DNA of 64,000 nucleotides from Duganella sp. CF458 (lineage in GTDB: Bacteria; Pseudomonadota; Gammaproteobacteria; Burkholderiales; Burkholderiaceae_D). Under the pieces are notes generated by a model that ran no database searches, was not told the origin of the DNA, and was given only the letters and a program-made list of their open reading frames with translations. Of this stretch, positions 15,001 through 22,375 are shown piece by piece. Location of the stretch: assembly GCF_900113115.1 (NCBI RefSeq), contig NZ_FOOF01000006.1, positions 248,001 to 312,000 on the forward strand, read 5' to 3'. Numbering within the stretch: the stretch's first letter is position 1; every line of letters begins with the position of its first letter. The translations under genes were made by a program, and so were the position numbers.

Positions 15001-16152
15001 ATGAGCGAAGAAAAGAACGAAGAGCCCACAGACAAGAAGATCGACGATGCCCGAAAGAAGGGCCAGGTCGCGTCCAGCCGCGACCTGGCCCGCCTGGCAA
15101 CGTTGGTCGCGGTGGCCGAAGCGGCCTTCGCGACGGAGCCTGTTTGGCGCGAACAATTGGATGGCCTGTTCGAGCTGGGGATCGCCAGCGTGGGCCGTCC
15201 TTTCGAGGCTACTCTTTGGAATATGCTGCAGGCTGCAGGCACGCTGCTGATCGTCACCTTCTGCAGCTTCTTCCTGATCTGCATTGTGGTAGGCGTTGCG
15301 GCGCACTGGGGGCAGTTCGGGGTCCTGGTCGCGCCGGAAGCGGTGACGCCCAAGTTCGACAAGCTGAACCCCGTCAACGGCTTCAAGCAGCTGTTTTCCA
15401 AGAAGAAGCTGGTGGAACTGCTGATCGCTGTCGGCAAGGCTGCCTTGATCGGCTGGACGGTGTACGTGCTGGCGCGCGGAGCGCTGCCGGCGATCGTCCA
15501 GCTCTCCACCGGGGAGCCGAAGGATGCCTATTTCGGCTTTATCGCAGTATTGAAGTCCATCTTCCATTCGGTTGTCATCATCTGCCTTGGACTGGCGGCG
15601 ATCGATTTCGCGACGCAGAAGTACTTCCACAAGAAAGAGCTGATGATGGACATGGAAGAGATCAAGCGCGAATACAAGGAATCGGAAGGCGACCCGATGG
15701 TGAAGGGCCAGCGCAAGCAACTGGCGCGCCAGTGGGCCAACGAGGCGCCGGTGGAACGCACCGACGACGCCAATGCCGTGGTGGTCAACCCGAGCCACTT
15801 CGCGGTGGCGCTGTTCTACGATCCGGAGGCGGGCATGGTGCCGCAGGTCCTGGCCAAGGGGCGCGACGCGACGGCGCAGGCCATGATGGCGCGCGCGCGC
15901 CTGCGCGGCATTCCGATCATCCGCCACGTGTGGCTGGCACGGACCCTGTATGCCGGCTGCAAGCCGGATATGGACGTGCCGCGCACCAGCTACGAGGCGG
16001 TAGCCCAGGTCTATGCCGTGGTCCTGGAGTTGCAGCGCATGGGACAGCAGGGCGGGGAGGTGGAACTGGAGGAGCACGGCGATCCGCCGCCGGGCATGCT
16101 CGGGTTGAGTGCGGACGAAGCGGCCGCGCAAGGAGACCGCAATGCGGGTTAA
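15001..16152 (+). CDS. sctU: Export switch protein SctU (HrcU)
   Basis: 383 residues from ATG 15001 (AGGAGTGCAGC upstream). FlhB family: S-E-E-K-N-E-E-P-T-D-K-K at the N-terminus, four membrane segments, then a cytoplasmic domain with the self-cleavage site N-P-S-H at residues about 263-266. Most family members have N-P-T-H; Ser in the third position is a mild variant. Autocleavage there permits the switch from needle to late substrates. The 3' end overlaps the next gene by 11 bp. Confidence 0.95.
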   Translation: MSEEKNEEPTDKKIDDARKKGQVASSRDLARLATLVAVAEAAFATEPVWREQLDGLFELGIASVGRPFEATLWNMLQAAGTLLIVTFCSFFLICIVVGVAAHWGQFGVLVAPEAVTPKFDKLNPVNGFKQLFSKKKLVELLIAVGKAALIGWTVYVLARGALPAIVQLSTGEPKDAYFGFIAVLKSIFHSVVIICLGLAAIDFATQKYFHKKELMMDMEEIKREYKESEGDPMVKGQRKQLARQWANEAPVERTDDANAVVVNPSHFAVALFYDPEAGMVPQVLAKGRDATAQAMMARARLRGIPIIRHVWLARTLYAGCKPDMDVPRTSYEAVAQVYAVVLELQRMGQQGGEVELEEHGDPPPGMLGLSADEAAAQGDRNAG

Positions 16153-16612
16153 AGCCAAGGAGACCCTGGGCCAGTCGCCGCCCCAGCCGGCGGCGGAAAC
16201 GGAGCCGGCACCACCGACGCACGGCAAGCACGCCAAAGCACCGCGGCCACGCCCGCCGCGCTCGCAGATGGCGGGCGGCTGCCTGTTGTACAAGCCGGAG
16301 ACAACCGCACTGGCCGCCGATACCATGTGCGATGACGGAGCGCCGGCGGCCCAACTTCCTGCGCGGGTGCCCGAGCCGGACGATGCGTTCGAGCCGGACG
16401 GCGAAGATCGCGCGCGGCATCTTGCCATGGCCGGCGGCCAGGCCCATCCCTTGCTGCGCCGGCTGGTGCCGAAACCTGCCGCGACGCTGCCGCCGGTGCG
16501 TCCCGGCTCGCGGCTGGCCTGCGAGCGGCGCTGCGGCGGCGCGGGCTGCGACCCGGCCAACAGCCATGGCTGCGGTGGCGTGTTCTGCCTGGATCCGCAA
16601 GAGCAATTGTGA
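16142..16612 (+). CDS. Cys-rich protein of unknown function in hrp cluster
   Basis: 156 residues from ATG 16142, behind AAGGAG (16130-16135) inside the sctU 3' end. The first two-thirds are Pro/Ala-rich and apparently disordered. The last 30 residues hold six cysteines and a histidine (C-E-R-R-C-G-G-A-G-C-D-P, then H-G-C-G-G-V-F-C-L), a spacing that could bind a metal or form disulphides. There is no signal peptide or membrane segment. It ends the sctD-sctU unit, one base before the next hrp box. I recognise no family; candidates are a secreted substrate, a small regulator, or a lineage-specific accessory protein. Confidence 0.65.
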   Translation: MRVKAKETLGQSPPQPAAETEPAPPTHGKHAKAPRPRPPRSQMAGGCLLYKPETTALAADTMCDDGAPAAQLPARVPEPDDAFEPDGEDRARHLAMAGGQAHPLLRRLVPKPAATLPPVRPGSRLACERRCGGAGCDPANSHGCGGVFCLDPQEQL

Positions 16613-16613
16613 G

Positions 16614-16642
16614 GGAACCGCGCGCGTTCCGCTTGCCACCCA
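16614..16642 (+). promoter_or_regulatory. hrp box upstream of sctI operon
   Basis: GGAACC (16614-16619), 16 nt, CCACCCA (16636-16642): a third exact match to the HrpL consensus with identical spacing, 33 bp before the sctI GTG start. The 5' leader contains a run of eight T before the ribosome-binding site. Confidence 0.85.
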
Positions 16643-16675
16643 TCCGCAGTGGATTGAATTTTTTTTGGAGACAGC

Positions 16676-17095
16676 GTGGATACTCGACTCAGCATGGCGG
16701 TGCAAGGCGCCGCATCCGGCCTGGCAGGCAAGCCCGTGCCACAGGTTCACGATCCCGCGGCAGCCGGCGAGGGCGCGGCGAGTTTCAAGGTACAGCTGCA
16801 GGTGCAACAGCAGCAGTTCCATTCCGGCGCCCAGCAGGACCTGGCACCGGCGCCTGTCGGCAAGGACAGCCTGGCGGCCGTGATGGCCGAACGGGCCGCT
16901 GGCCTGGCGGGCGACGTCAACCGCCACCAGCAATACGTGTCGCGCATGCTGGAGCGCGCCACAGCCAGCGGCGATTCGCTGCACCTGATGCATGCGATGC
17001 TGGCCCTGAACGATTACCAGCTGCGGGTCCAGACCATCTCGAAGGTGGTATCGCGGGCCGGCAGCTCGATCGATTCGCTGACCAAGCTGCAGTAA
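16676..17095 (+). CDS. sctI: Inner rod protein SctI (HrpB)
   Basis: 139 residues from GTG 16676 behind TTGGAGACAGC. A Gln/Ala-rich N-terminal half precedes a C-terminal YscI/HrpB-type helical segment (L-M-H-A-M-L-A-L-N-D-Y-Q-L-R-V-Q, then S-K-V-V-S-R-A-G). SctI forms the rod that anchors the needle. In Pseudomonas syringae hrpB follows the pilin hrpA and harpin hrpZ; here it is first after the promoter and neither hrpA nor hrpZ is present. Confidence 0.88.
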   Translation: MDTRLSMAVQGAASGLAGKPVPQVHDPAAAGEGAASFKVQLQVQQQQFHSGAQQDLAPAPVGKDSLAAVMAERAAGLAGDVNRHQQYVSRMLERATASGDSLHLMHAMLALNDYQLRVQTISKVVSRAGSSIDSLTKLQ

Positions 17096-17100
17096 GCGCC

Positions 17101-17886
17101 ATGGTCAAGCGTCTATTCTCCCTGGCATTGTGCGCACTGGCACTGGCTGGTTGCGGCAAGGCGGTGGTCCTGCAGGCGTCACTGCAGGACGCGGATGCCA
17201 ATGAAATCGTCCTCGCGCTCACGGGGCAAGGCATCGAGGTCGAAAAGCACCAGGACAAGTCCGGCGTCAGCCTGACCGTCAAGGAAGCCGACCTGTCGCG
17301 CGCCACCAGCACCATGCAGGCGGCAGGCCTGCCGCGCCGCAGCCGTTCCAACCTGGGCGAGGTTTTCAAGAAGCAGGGCATGATCTCGTCGCCGATGGAA
17401 GAGCGCGTGCGCTACATCCATGGCCTGTCGGAGGAACTGGAGTCTACCCTGCAGCTGTTCGACCGGGTATTGTCGGCGCGGGTGCACGTGGTGCTGCCGG
17501 AGCGTATCGCCCCGGGCGAAGCGATCCAGCCGTCATCCGCCGCGGTATTCATCCGCTATCGCCCGCCGCTGGATGAAGACGCGATTACGCCGCGTGTACG
17601 GCGCCTGGTTTCGTCTAGCATACCGGGCTTGAGCGGCGAAGAGGGGCGCAACAAGGTATCGGTCGTGATGACGCCCGCCGAAGCGGCGCCCGCCCCGCCT
17701 GCCTGGACCAAGGTCGGGCCTTTCCATGTGGCGCAGGAATCGGCGTCCGGCCTGCGCTCCGCGCTGGCGGTGCTGGCGGTGCTGGTGCTGGCGGGGATGG
17801 CTTATGCCGGCTATGGCCTGCTGCGCAACCATCGCCTGTTTGCAGGCCTGCGCAAGCGTCGCGCACCGGTGGCGGCGGGAGAGTGA
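17101..17886 (+). CDS. sctJ: Inner-membrane ring lipoprotein SctJ (HrcJ)
   Basis: 261 residues. The lipoprotein signal ends in L-A-G-C with the lipidated Cys at 18. YscJ/FliF-type ring-building domains follow (about 22-185, including S-A-R-V-H-V-V-L-P-E near 125), then a C-terminal membrane anchor (about 222-245) and a short basic tail. It forms the 24-mer inner ring of the basal body with SctD. Confidence 0.96.
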   Translation: MVKRLFSLALCALALAGCGKAVVLQASLQDADANEIVLALTGQGIEVEKHQDKSGVSLTVKEADLSRATSTMQAAGLPRRSRSNLGEVFKKQGMISSPMEERVRYIHGLSEELESTLQLFDRVLSARVHVVLPERIAPGEAIQPSSAAVFIRYRPPLDEDAITPRVRRLVSSSIPGLSGEEGRNKVSVVMTPAEAAPAPPAWTKVGPFHVAQESASGLRSALAVLAVLVLAGMAYAGYGLLRNHRLFAGLRKRRAPVAAGE

Positions 17887-18479
17887 TCGTGGCGCATGCC
17901 GGAGCCGTGGAGTTCCTTGACTGGTGGTTCGATCCATCGATGCGGGCCGACGGCGCTTCGCCGTTGTCACGCCGCCTGGGCTACCGGTTCTGGTGCGGCG
18001 AGCATGGCGTACGTCCCGACTTCCCGCGCGCATCCGACAGCGCCTGGCAGCAATTTGCCGGATGCGATGCGGCCGTGCTGCTGCCTGCCGCCCGGCTGTA
18101 CGGGGCCTTGCTTGCCGCGCGCGAGGGCAGGCATGATGCCTTGGCCGGCCTGCCTGCCGCAGTGCGGCGCTGGAGCCTTGCCACGGCGGCCATCCAGCCG
18201 CTGGTGCGGCTTTGCCGGCCAAGCGGGGACCTGCGGTGCGATGGGTTGCGCGAACTTGCCTGCGCCATGGAAGCCGGTTTTCCCGGCATGTGGGACCGCC
18301 TGCGCCTGGCGTTGCCCGGCGAGCAGGCCGCCGATGCAGGCGCGGCGTTGACGGGCTTCATCCTGCGCGGGATGGTCCCGGGCGCGTGCAGCGGCGCAGC
18401 GGCGCGCAGGCGCCTGCGCTGCTGGGGCTTGTGCCTGGAGCAGGCGGGCAAGGCGCGATTACAAGGAGAGTTGGCATGA
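17883..18479 (+). CDS. sctK: Sorting-platform protein SctK (HrpD)
   Basis: 198 residues from GTG 17883 (overlap with sctJ stop); GTG 17889 is an alternative. The family is poorly conserved; support comes from the N-terminal F-L-D-W-W-F-D-P, the helical content and the position between sctJ and sctL, where hrpD lies in Pseudomonas. SctK links SctD to the SctQ pods. Confidence 0.75.
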   Translation: MIVAHAGAVEFLDWWFDPSMRADGASPLSRRLGYRFWCGEHGVRPDFPRASDSAWQQFAGCDAAVLLPAARLYGALLAAREGRHDALAGLPAAVRRWSLATAAIQPLVRLCRPSGDLRCDGLRELACAMEAGFPGMWDRLRLALPGEQAADAGAALTGFILRGMVPGACSGAAARRRLRCWGLCLEQAGKARLQGELA

Positions 18480-19075
18480 CTGGTTTCTGCAAAGCGCGCC
18501 TGGACGCGGACCCGCGCCTGCAACCGCTGCACGGCATACTGCGCGGTGACGCCATCGAGCGCACGGCGGATGCGCATGTGCTGGCGGGGCAGATCGTCGA
18601 GCAAGGCCGGCAGGAGGCGCAGCAACTGCTGGCGGCAGCGCGTGAAGAGGCACGCCTGGCTGTCCACGAGGCGCAGGCGCGCGTGCTGGAGCAGGCCATG
18701 CGGCTGCAGCAAGGCATGGATGCGGCCATGGCCGAATTGCTGGAGCAGGCGCAGCACGTGGTCGCCGAGCTTGCCGGCGTCTTGTACGACCGGCTCGTGC
18801 TGGAAACCACGGCGCAGGAAAAGGTGGCGGCAGGCTGCCGCCGCCTGCTGCGCGAAGCACCGCCCAAGCTGGTGAATGCCGTGCTGCGCCTGCACCCGCA
18901 GGACATGCCGCCGCCACCAGGCCTGCCGTGGCCATGCGAAGGCGACGACCGGCTGGAACCGGGCACTTGCAAGCTGGAGGCCGACAGCGGCGAATGGCGC
19001 GCCGATTTCAGCGCGGCTGCGGCGGCCTTGCGCCAGGCGCTGGCAAGCTTGCCCGGCATGCAGGCCGCTACCTGA
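18476..19075 (+). CDS. sctL: ATPase regulator SctL (HrpE)
   Basis: 199 residues from ATG 18476, in an ATGA overlap with sctK and behind AAGGAGAG. A long Ala/Glu/Gln-rich amphipathic helix (about 35-95) and a C-terminal FliH/YscL-like domain fit the family. SctL dimers hold the SctN ATPase and connect it to SctQ. Confidence 0.9.
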   Translation: MTGFCKARLDADPRLQPLHGILRGDAIERTADAHVLAGQIVEQGRQEAQQLLAAAREEARLAVHEAQARVLEQAMRLQQGMDAAMAELLEQAQHVVAELAGVLYDRLVLETTAQEKVAAGCRRLLREAPPKLVNAVLRLHPQDMPPPPGLPWPCEGDDRLEPGTCKLEADSGEWRADFSAAAAALRQALASLPGMQAAT

Positions 19076-19091
19076 ATTTTCCCGTGCCGGG

Positions 19092-19120
19092 CGAACCGAC
19101 GTCCTCCCTGGCGCCACTCA
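19092..19120 (+). promoter_or_regulatory. hrp box upstream of hrpF-hrpG-sctC
   Basis: CGAACC (19092-19097), 16 nt, CCACTCA (19114-19120). One mismatch to GGAACC, otherwise the consensus with the same spacing, 28 bp before the next ATG. Pseudomonas syringae also has an HrpL promoter in front of hrpF. Confidence 0.75.
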
Positions 19121-19148
19121 CCTGTAGATCACTTCTCAGGAGAGCGCC

Positions 19149-19382
19149 ATGTCCAGCAAGCTGAATCCCGTTGTGCAATCCCTGCATCGCCTTGACCGCA
19201 AGTTCGAAGGCGTTGGCGACCAGCTGCACGAGTTTTACCGGCGCCAGGCCAACGGCGAAAAGCCGAATCCAAGCGAGTTTACGCGCCTGCTGGAACAGCA
19301 ATCGCTGACCCATAGCGCAATGACCGCGCAATTCAACCTGCTGCAGAAACCCCTGAAAACCGTTCTCAACGAATCGAAATAA
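19149..19382 (+). CDS. hrpF: HrpF-like small helical type III protein (needle co-chaperone or needle)
   Basis: 77 residues, ATG 19149 behind CAGGAGAG. Two helices, the second being L-L-E-Q-Q-S-L-T-H-S-A-M-T-A-Q-F followed by L-L-Q-K-P-L-K-T-V-L at the C-terminus. Position between sctL and the HrpG-like gene matches hrpF of Pseudomonas syringae (a partner of HrpG in pilin handling). The size and C-terminal layout also resemble needle subunits (SctF), and no other needle or pilin gene is visible in the window, so needle subunit is a real alternative. Confidence 0.6.
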   Translation: MSSKLNPVVQSLHRLDRKFEGVGDQLHEFYRRQANGEKPNPSEFTRLLEQQSLTHSAMTAQFNLLQKPLKTVLNESK

Positions 19383-19385
19383 GCC

Positions 19386-19793
19386 ATGAGCGACGATATC
19401 GCACGCTGGCTGGAGGACCTGCCGGCCGACGCGCCCCTGGTTCTCGACGGCGAATCGGCCTACCTGCAGCCCGCATCCGGTGGTGCCGAACTGGGTGCCA
19501 TCCTGTTGCGCGAGGCGAGCGATGCCCAGCTGGAAGAGGCTGCGCGCACCGGCTTCCAGGGTGCCCGCCAGTTCGAGGCCGGCCTGGCCTTGCGGGCCGA
19601 CGGCGCGCTGGTCCTGTCGCAATGGCTGCCGCAGGCGGAAAGCTGGCTGGATGCCGCGCCGGCGCTTGAGCAATTGTTCAACCAGCTCGCCATGTGGCGC
19701 ATGGCGGCAGCCCCCGCGCGCGCACGCGCCAACAATTCCCCTGACCAGAGCGAGCAGCGCATCCGCGCCCTGTTCGCGGGAGTGCAGCGATGA
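19386..19793 (+). CDS. hrpG: HrpG-like type III chaperone
   Basis: 135 residues, 3 bp after the previous stop; the GA-rich end of that gene provides the ribosome-binding site. It has a CesT-like alternation of strands (A-P-L-V-L-D-G, L-A-L-R-A-D-G-A-L-V-L-S-Q-W) and C-terminal helices. The order hrpF-hrpG-hrcC is that of Pseudomonas syringae, where HrpG is a chaperone-like protein that also affects regulation through HrpV. This HrpG is unrelated to the OmpR-type HrpG of Xanthomonas and Ralstonia. Confidence 0.62.
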   Translation: MSDDIARWLEDLPADAPLVLDGESAYLQPASGGAELGAILLREASDAQLEEAARTGFQGARQFEAGLALRADGALVLSQWLPQAESWLDAAPALEQLFNQLAMWRMAAAPARARANNSPDQSEQRIRALFAGVQR

Positions 19794-21742
19794 AGTGTCC
19801 TGCCATCTTCAAGCGCCTGCTGCTGTTGCTGGCCATGCTGCTGTTGCCGGCCGGCGCATCGGCAGCCATTCCGGCTTCCTGGAAGGGAACGGGATTCGCC
19901 ATCAACGCCAGCGGCATGACGCTGCGCGCGGTGCTGGACGAATTCGGCCGCGTGTACGGCGTGCGCGTGTCGATGGAGGTGCCGGGCCAGAAAGCGATGA
20001 ATGGCCGCCTGGCCGCCAACAGCGGCAGCGAGTTCCTCAACCGTCTGGCGCCGCTGTGCCTATGCGGCTGGTTCGTCTACAACGAAGTGCTGTACATCGT
20101 TCCCGCCAGCGACCACACCTCGGTGCGGCTCGACCTGGGAGACGATGCGGTGCAGGATGCCAAGGCCGCCATGGTTGGCGTGGGCCTGTTCGACGAGCGA
20201 TTCGGCTGGGGCGAGTTGCCGGACGTGGGCACGGTGATCGTGAGCGGCCCGCGCAGCTATGTGAAGTTCGCGCGCCAGATCCTGCTGCCCGACGAGCAGC
20301 GTGCCAAGGTGCGCGGCAGGCGGGTGATGGTGTTCCGCCTGAAGTACGCCAGCGCCATGGACCGCACCATCAATGCGCGCGGCCAGACCGAAATCATCCC
20401 GGGGGTGAAGACCATCCTCTCCGGCCTGCTGCTGGGTCCCACCTCGGCCGAGAAGCTGGCCGACACCAACCAGTTCGATGTCGGCAGCCCGAAACGTTCG
20501 CACCGGCCGAAGGGGAGCGCCGGTGCTGCGCAGGAAGCGCCGCGCGGCGGCAATGCCTTCGTGCCGATCTTCTCTCCGGCCCAGGGCGGCAATGCGCCGC
20601 TGCCCGCCACGCCGCCGCAGGGAGAGGGTTCCGGCAAGAAGGCGCAGGGCGGCAGCGCGGAAAACGGCAAGCCGCGCATCGAAGCCAGTGCGGCAATGAA
20701 CGCCATCCTGATCTACGACGACGTGCAGCAGCGCGAGATGTACGCCGCCCTGATCGCGGAACTTGACGTGCCGCCGCAGCAGATCGAGATCGAAGCATTG
20801 ATCATCGACATGGACCGCAGCAACCTGGCCGAAATGGGCGTGGAGTGGGGCGTGCGGGCCGGCACCAGCAACCTGACGTTCAATTCCACGGCAGGCGAGT
20901 CGCAGGGAAGCGACCTGCCATTGCCTGGGGCCACGCTCCTGATCAGCAACATCAACCGCTTCTATGCCCGCCTGAAGGCGCTGGAGGCGAAGGGCGAAGC
21001 GCGCGTGCTGGCGACACCGACCGTGCTGACCCTTGATAACGTGGCTGCCGTGCTGGACCTGAGCCAGACGGCCTACGTGCCGCTGGTCGGCGAGCGCGTG
21101 GCCGACCTGGCCGACATCACGGCCGGCACCATGCTGCGCGTGATCCCGCGCCTTATCCGCGAGGCGGACGGCGCCAAGGTGCACCTCGAAGTCGACATTG
21201 AGGACGGCTCCCTCGATGGCGCCGGCAATAGCGGGCCGGGCAAGGATTCGCGCAGCAATGTGCGCGTCACGCGTTCGACCATCAGCACGCAAGCCATCGT
21301 CAACCTGCAGCAGACCCTGATGATCGGCGGCTACCGCGCCGAGCGGATGGCCACGGACAAGCAGAAGACCCCCGTACTGGGCGACCTGCCGCTGGTCGGC
21401 GGCCTGTTCCGCAACCAGACCGAATCGCGCAGCACGCGCGAACGCCTGTTCCTGATCACGCCGCGCATCAGTGGCCAGGACCGGGCGTACACGGCACCGG
21501 CGGCCGGCGGCACCCGGCGGGGTGGGGCCGCATCGGAGGCTCCGCGCCAGCTGGCGGCGCTGCCTCCGCCCCCGGCACCGGGCAAATCCGCCACCACGCA
21601 ATTGCCCTTGCCATTGCCGCTGCCGGCGCCGCCTGCCGCCAAGGATGCCGCGCCGGCGAAGATGCGCGCTCCCGCGCCTCCCTCGGGCGAACGTTCGCCC
21701 TGGGCCCTGATCCCCGCCGCCGTCAGCCCCGAACAGCGTTGA
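19790..21742 (+). CDS. sctC: Outer-membrane secretin SctC (HrcC)
   Basis: 650 residues, ATGA overlap with hrpG. Signal peptide of about 25 residues, N-terminal N0/N1 periplasmic domains (W-K-G-T-G-F-A-I-N-A-S-G-M-T-L-R), an N3 domain interrupted by a Gly/Ala/Pro-rich insert (about 240-300), then the secretin core (about 320-565, with V-P-L-V-G-E-R-V, G-D-L-P-L-V-G-G-L-F-R and E-R-L-F-L-I-T-P-R-I). A Pro/Ala-rich tail follows. It forms the outer-membrane ring of the secretion apparatus. Confidence 0.96.
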   Translation: MKCPAIFKRLLLLLAMLLLPAGASAAIPASWKGTGFAINASGMTLRAVLDEFGRVYGVRVSMEVPGQKAMNGRLAANSGSEFLNRLAPLCLCGWFVYNEVLYIVPASDHTSVRLDLGDDAVQDAKAAMVGVGLFDERFGWGELPDVGTVIVSGPRSYVKFARQILLPDEQRAKVRGRRVMVFRLKYASAMDRTINARGQTEIIPGVKTILSGLLLGPTSAEKLADTNQFDVGSPKRSHRPKGSAGAAQEAPRGGNAFVPIFSPAQGGNAPLPATPPQGEGSGKKAQGGSAENGKPRIEASAAMNAILIYDDVQQREMYAALIAELDVPPQQIEIEALIIDMDRSNLAEMGVEWGVRAGTSNLTFNSTAGESQGSDLPLPGATLLISNINRFYARLKALEAKGEARVLATPTVLTLDNVAAVLDLSQTAYVPLVGERVADLADITAGTMLRVIPRLIREADGAKVHLEVDIEDGSLDGAGNSGPGKDSRSNVRVTRSTISTQAIVNLQQTLMIGGYRAERMATDKQKTPVLGDLPLVGGLFRNQTESRSTRERLFLITPRISGQDRAYTAPAAGGTRRGGAASEAPRQLAALPPPPAPGKSATTQLPLPLPLPAPPAAKDAAPAKMRAPAPPSGERSPWALIPAAVSPEQR

Positions 21743-21769
21743 CGCGCGTCTCCCCGCGGGGTGAGGATT

Positions 21770-21813
21770 GTTGAGCCTTGTTGAGAAATTCGGAATGCAC
21801 TTTCGTCTATATT
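21770..21813 (+). promoter_or_regulatory. Candidate activated promoter of the pil operon
   Basis: Two GTTGAG repeats (21770-21775 and 21780-21785) lie 10 bp apart. TATATT (21808-21813) could be a -10 element without a good -35. This layout fits an activator-dependent promoter. A hairpin around 21827-21847 sits in the leader. The 168-bp gap also holds a CCCCGCGGGG palindrome after sctC. Confidence 0.35.
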
Positions 21814-21910
21814 TCTCCTAGCCCTGGCGCACTTGCGATGCAAGCGCTCCTGGCGGCGGCAAGGCTTTGTTGATGTCATCTGCCAGCAATGGCCATCAGG
21901 AGGAAGAGCG

Positions 21911-22375
21911 TTGAACCTCAATATCACATTGAATGGCGCGGCCAAGGTTTCCTTTGCGGCGCTTGGTCTTTCGCTGTGCTGCGGCACGTTTGCCGCGGAA
22001 TCGGCGAAGCCCGCGGCAAGCGGCAAGCCGGCCAAGCCCGCGCTGCGGTCCGCCAACGGCAAAGGCCGTGCCATAGCGGTCGCGGCACCGGTCAGCGAGC
22101 CGGCCGTACGTGCGGCACCGGACGCCTGGGACATCGTCCCGGCCGACAAAACCCTGAATTCTGCGCTGGCGCGCTGGGCCGGCGCAGCGGGCTGGCAGTT
22201 GCTATGGGAGCTGCCGGTCGACTACGCGGTGCAGGTGCGCACCACCGTGCCAGGCACCTTCGAAGAAGCTATCGCCACGGTAGTGGGCAGCATGGACAGT
22301 GCGGAAATGCCGATCAAGGCGGTTTTCTATAAGGGCAACAAGGTGTTGCGCATCATCGGCCGGGGTGCGCAATGA
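21911..22375 (+). CDS. pilL: TcpQ-domain periplasmic protein (PilL C-terminal-like)
   Basis: 154 residues from TTG 21911, chosen because AGGAGGA (21897-21903) lies at ideal distance. Signal peptide (F-A-A-L-G-L-S-L-C-C-G-T-F-A-A), a Lys/Ala/Pro linker, then a TcpQ-type domain (about 75-152, with W-D-I-V-P-A-D-K-T-L and L-A-R-W-A-G-A-A-G-W-Q-L-L-W-E). The domain resembles the peptidoglycan-side end of R64 PilL and TcpQ, which help the secretin assemble. Much shorter than R64 PilL, so only this module is present. First gene of the pilus operon. Confidence 0.72.
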   Translation: MNLNITLNGAAKVSFAALGLSLCCGTFAAESAKPAASGKPAKPALRSANGKGRAIAVAAPVSEPAVRAAPDAWDIVPADKTLNSALARWAGAAGWQLLWELPVDYAVQVRTTVPGTFEEAIATVVGSMDSAEMPIKAVFYKGNKVLRIIGRGAQ

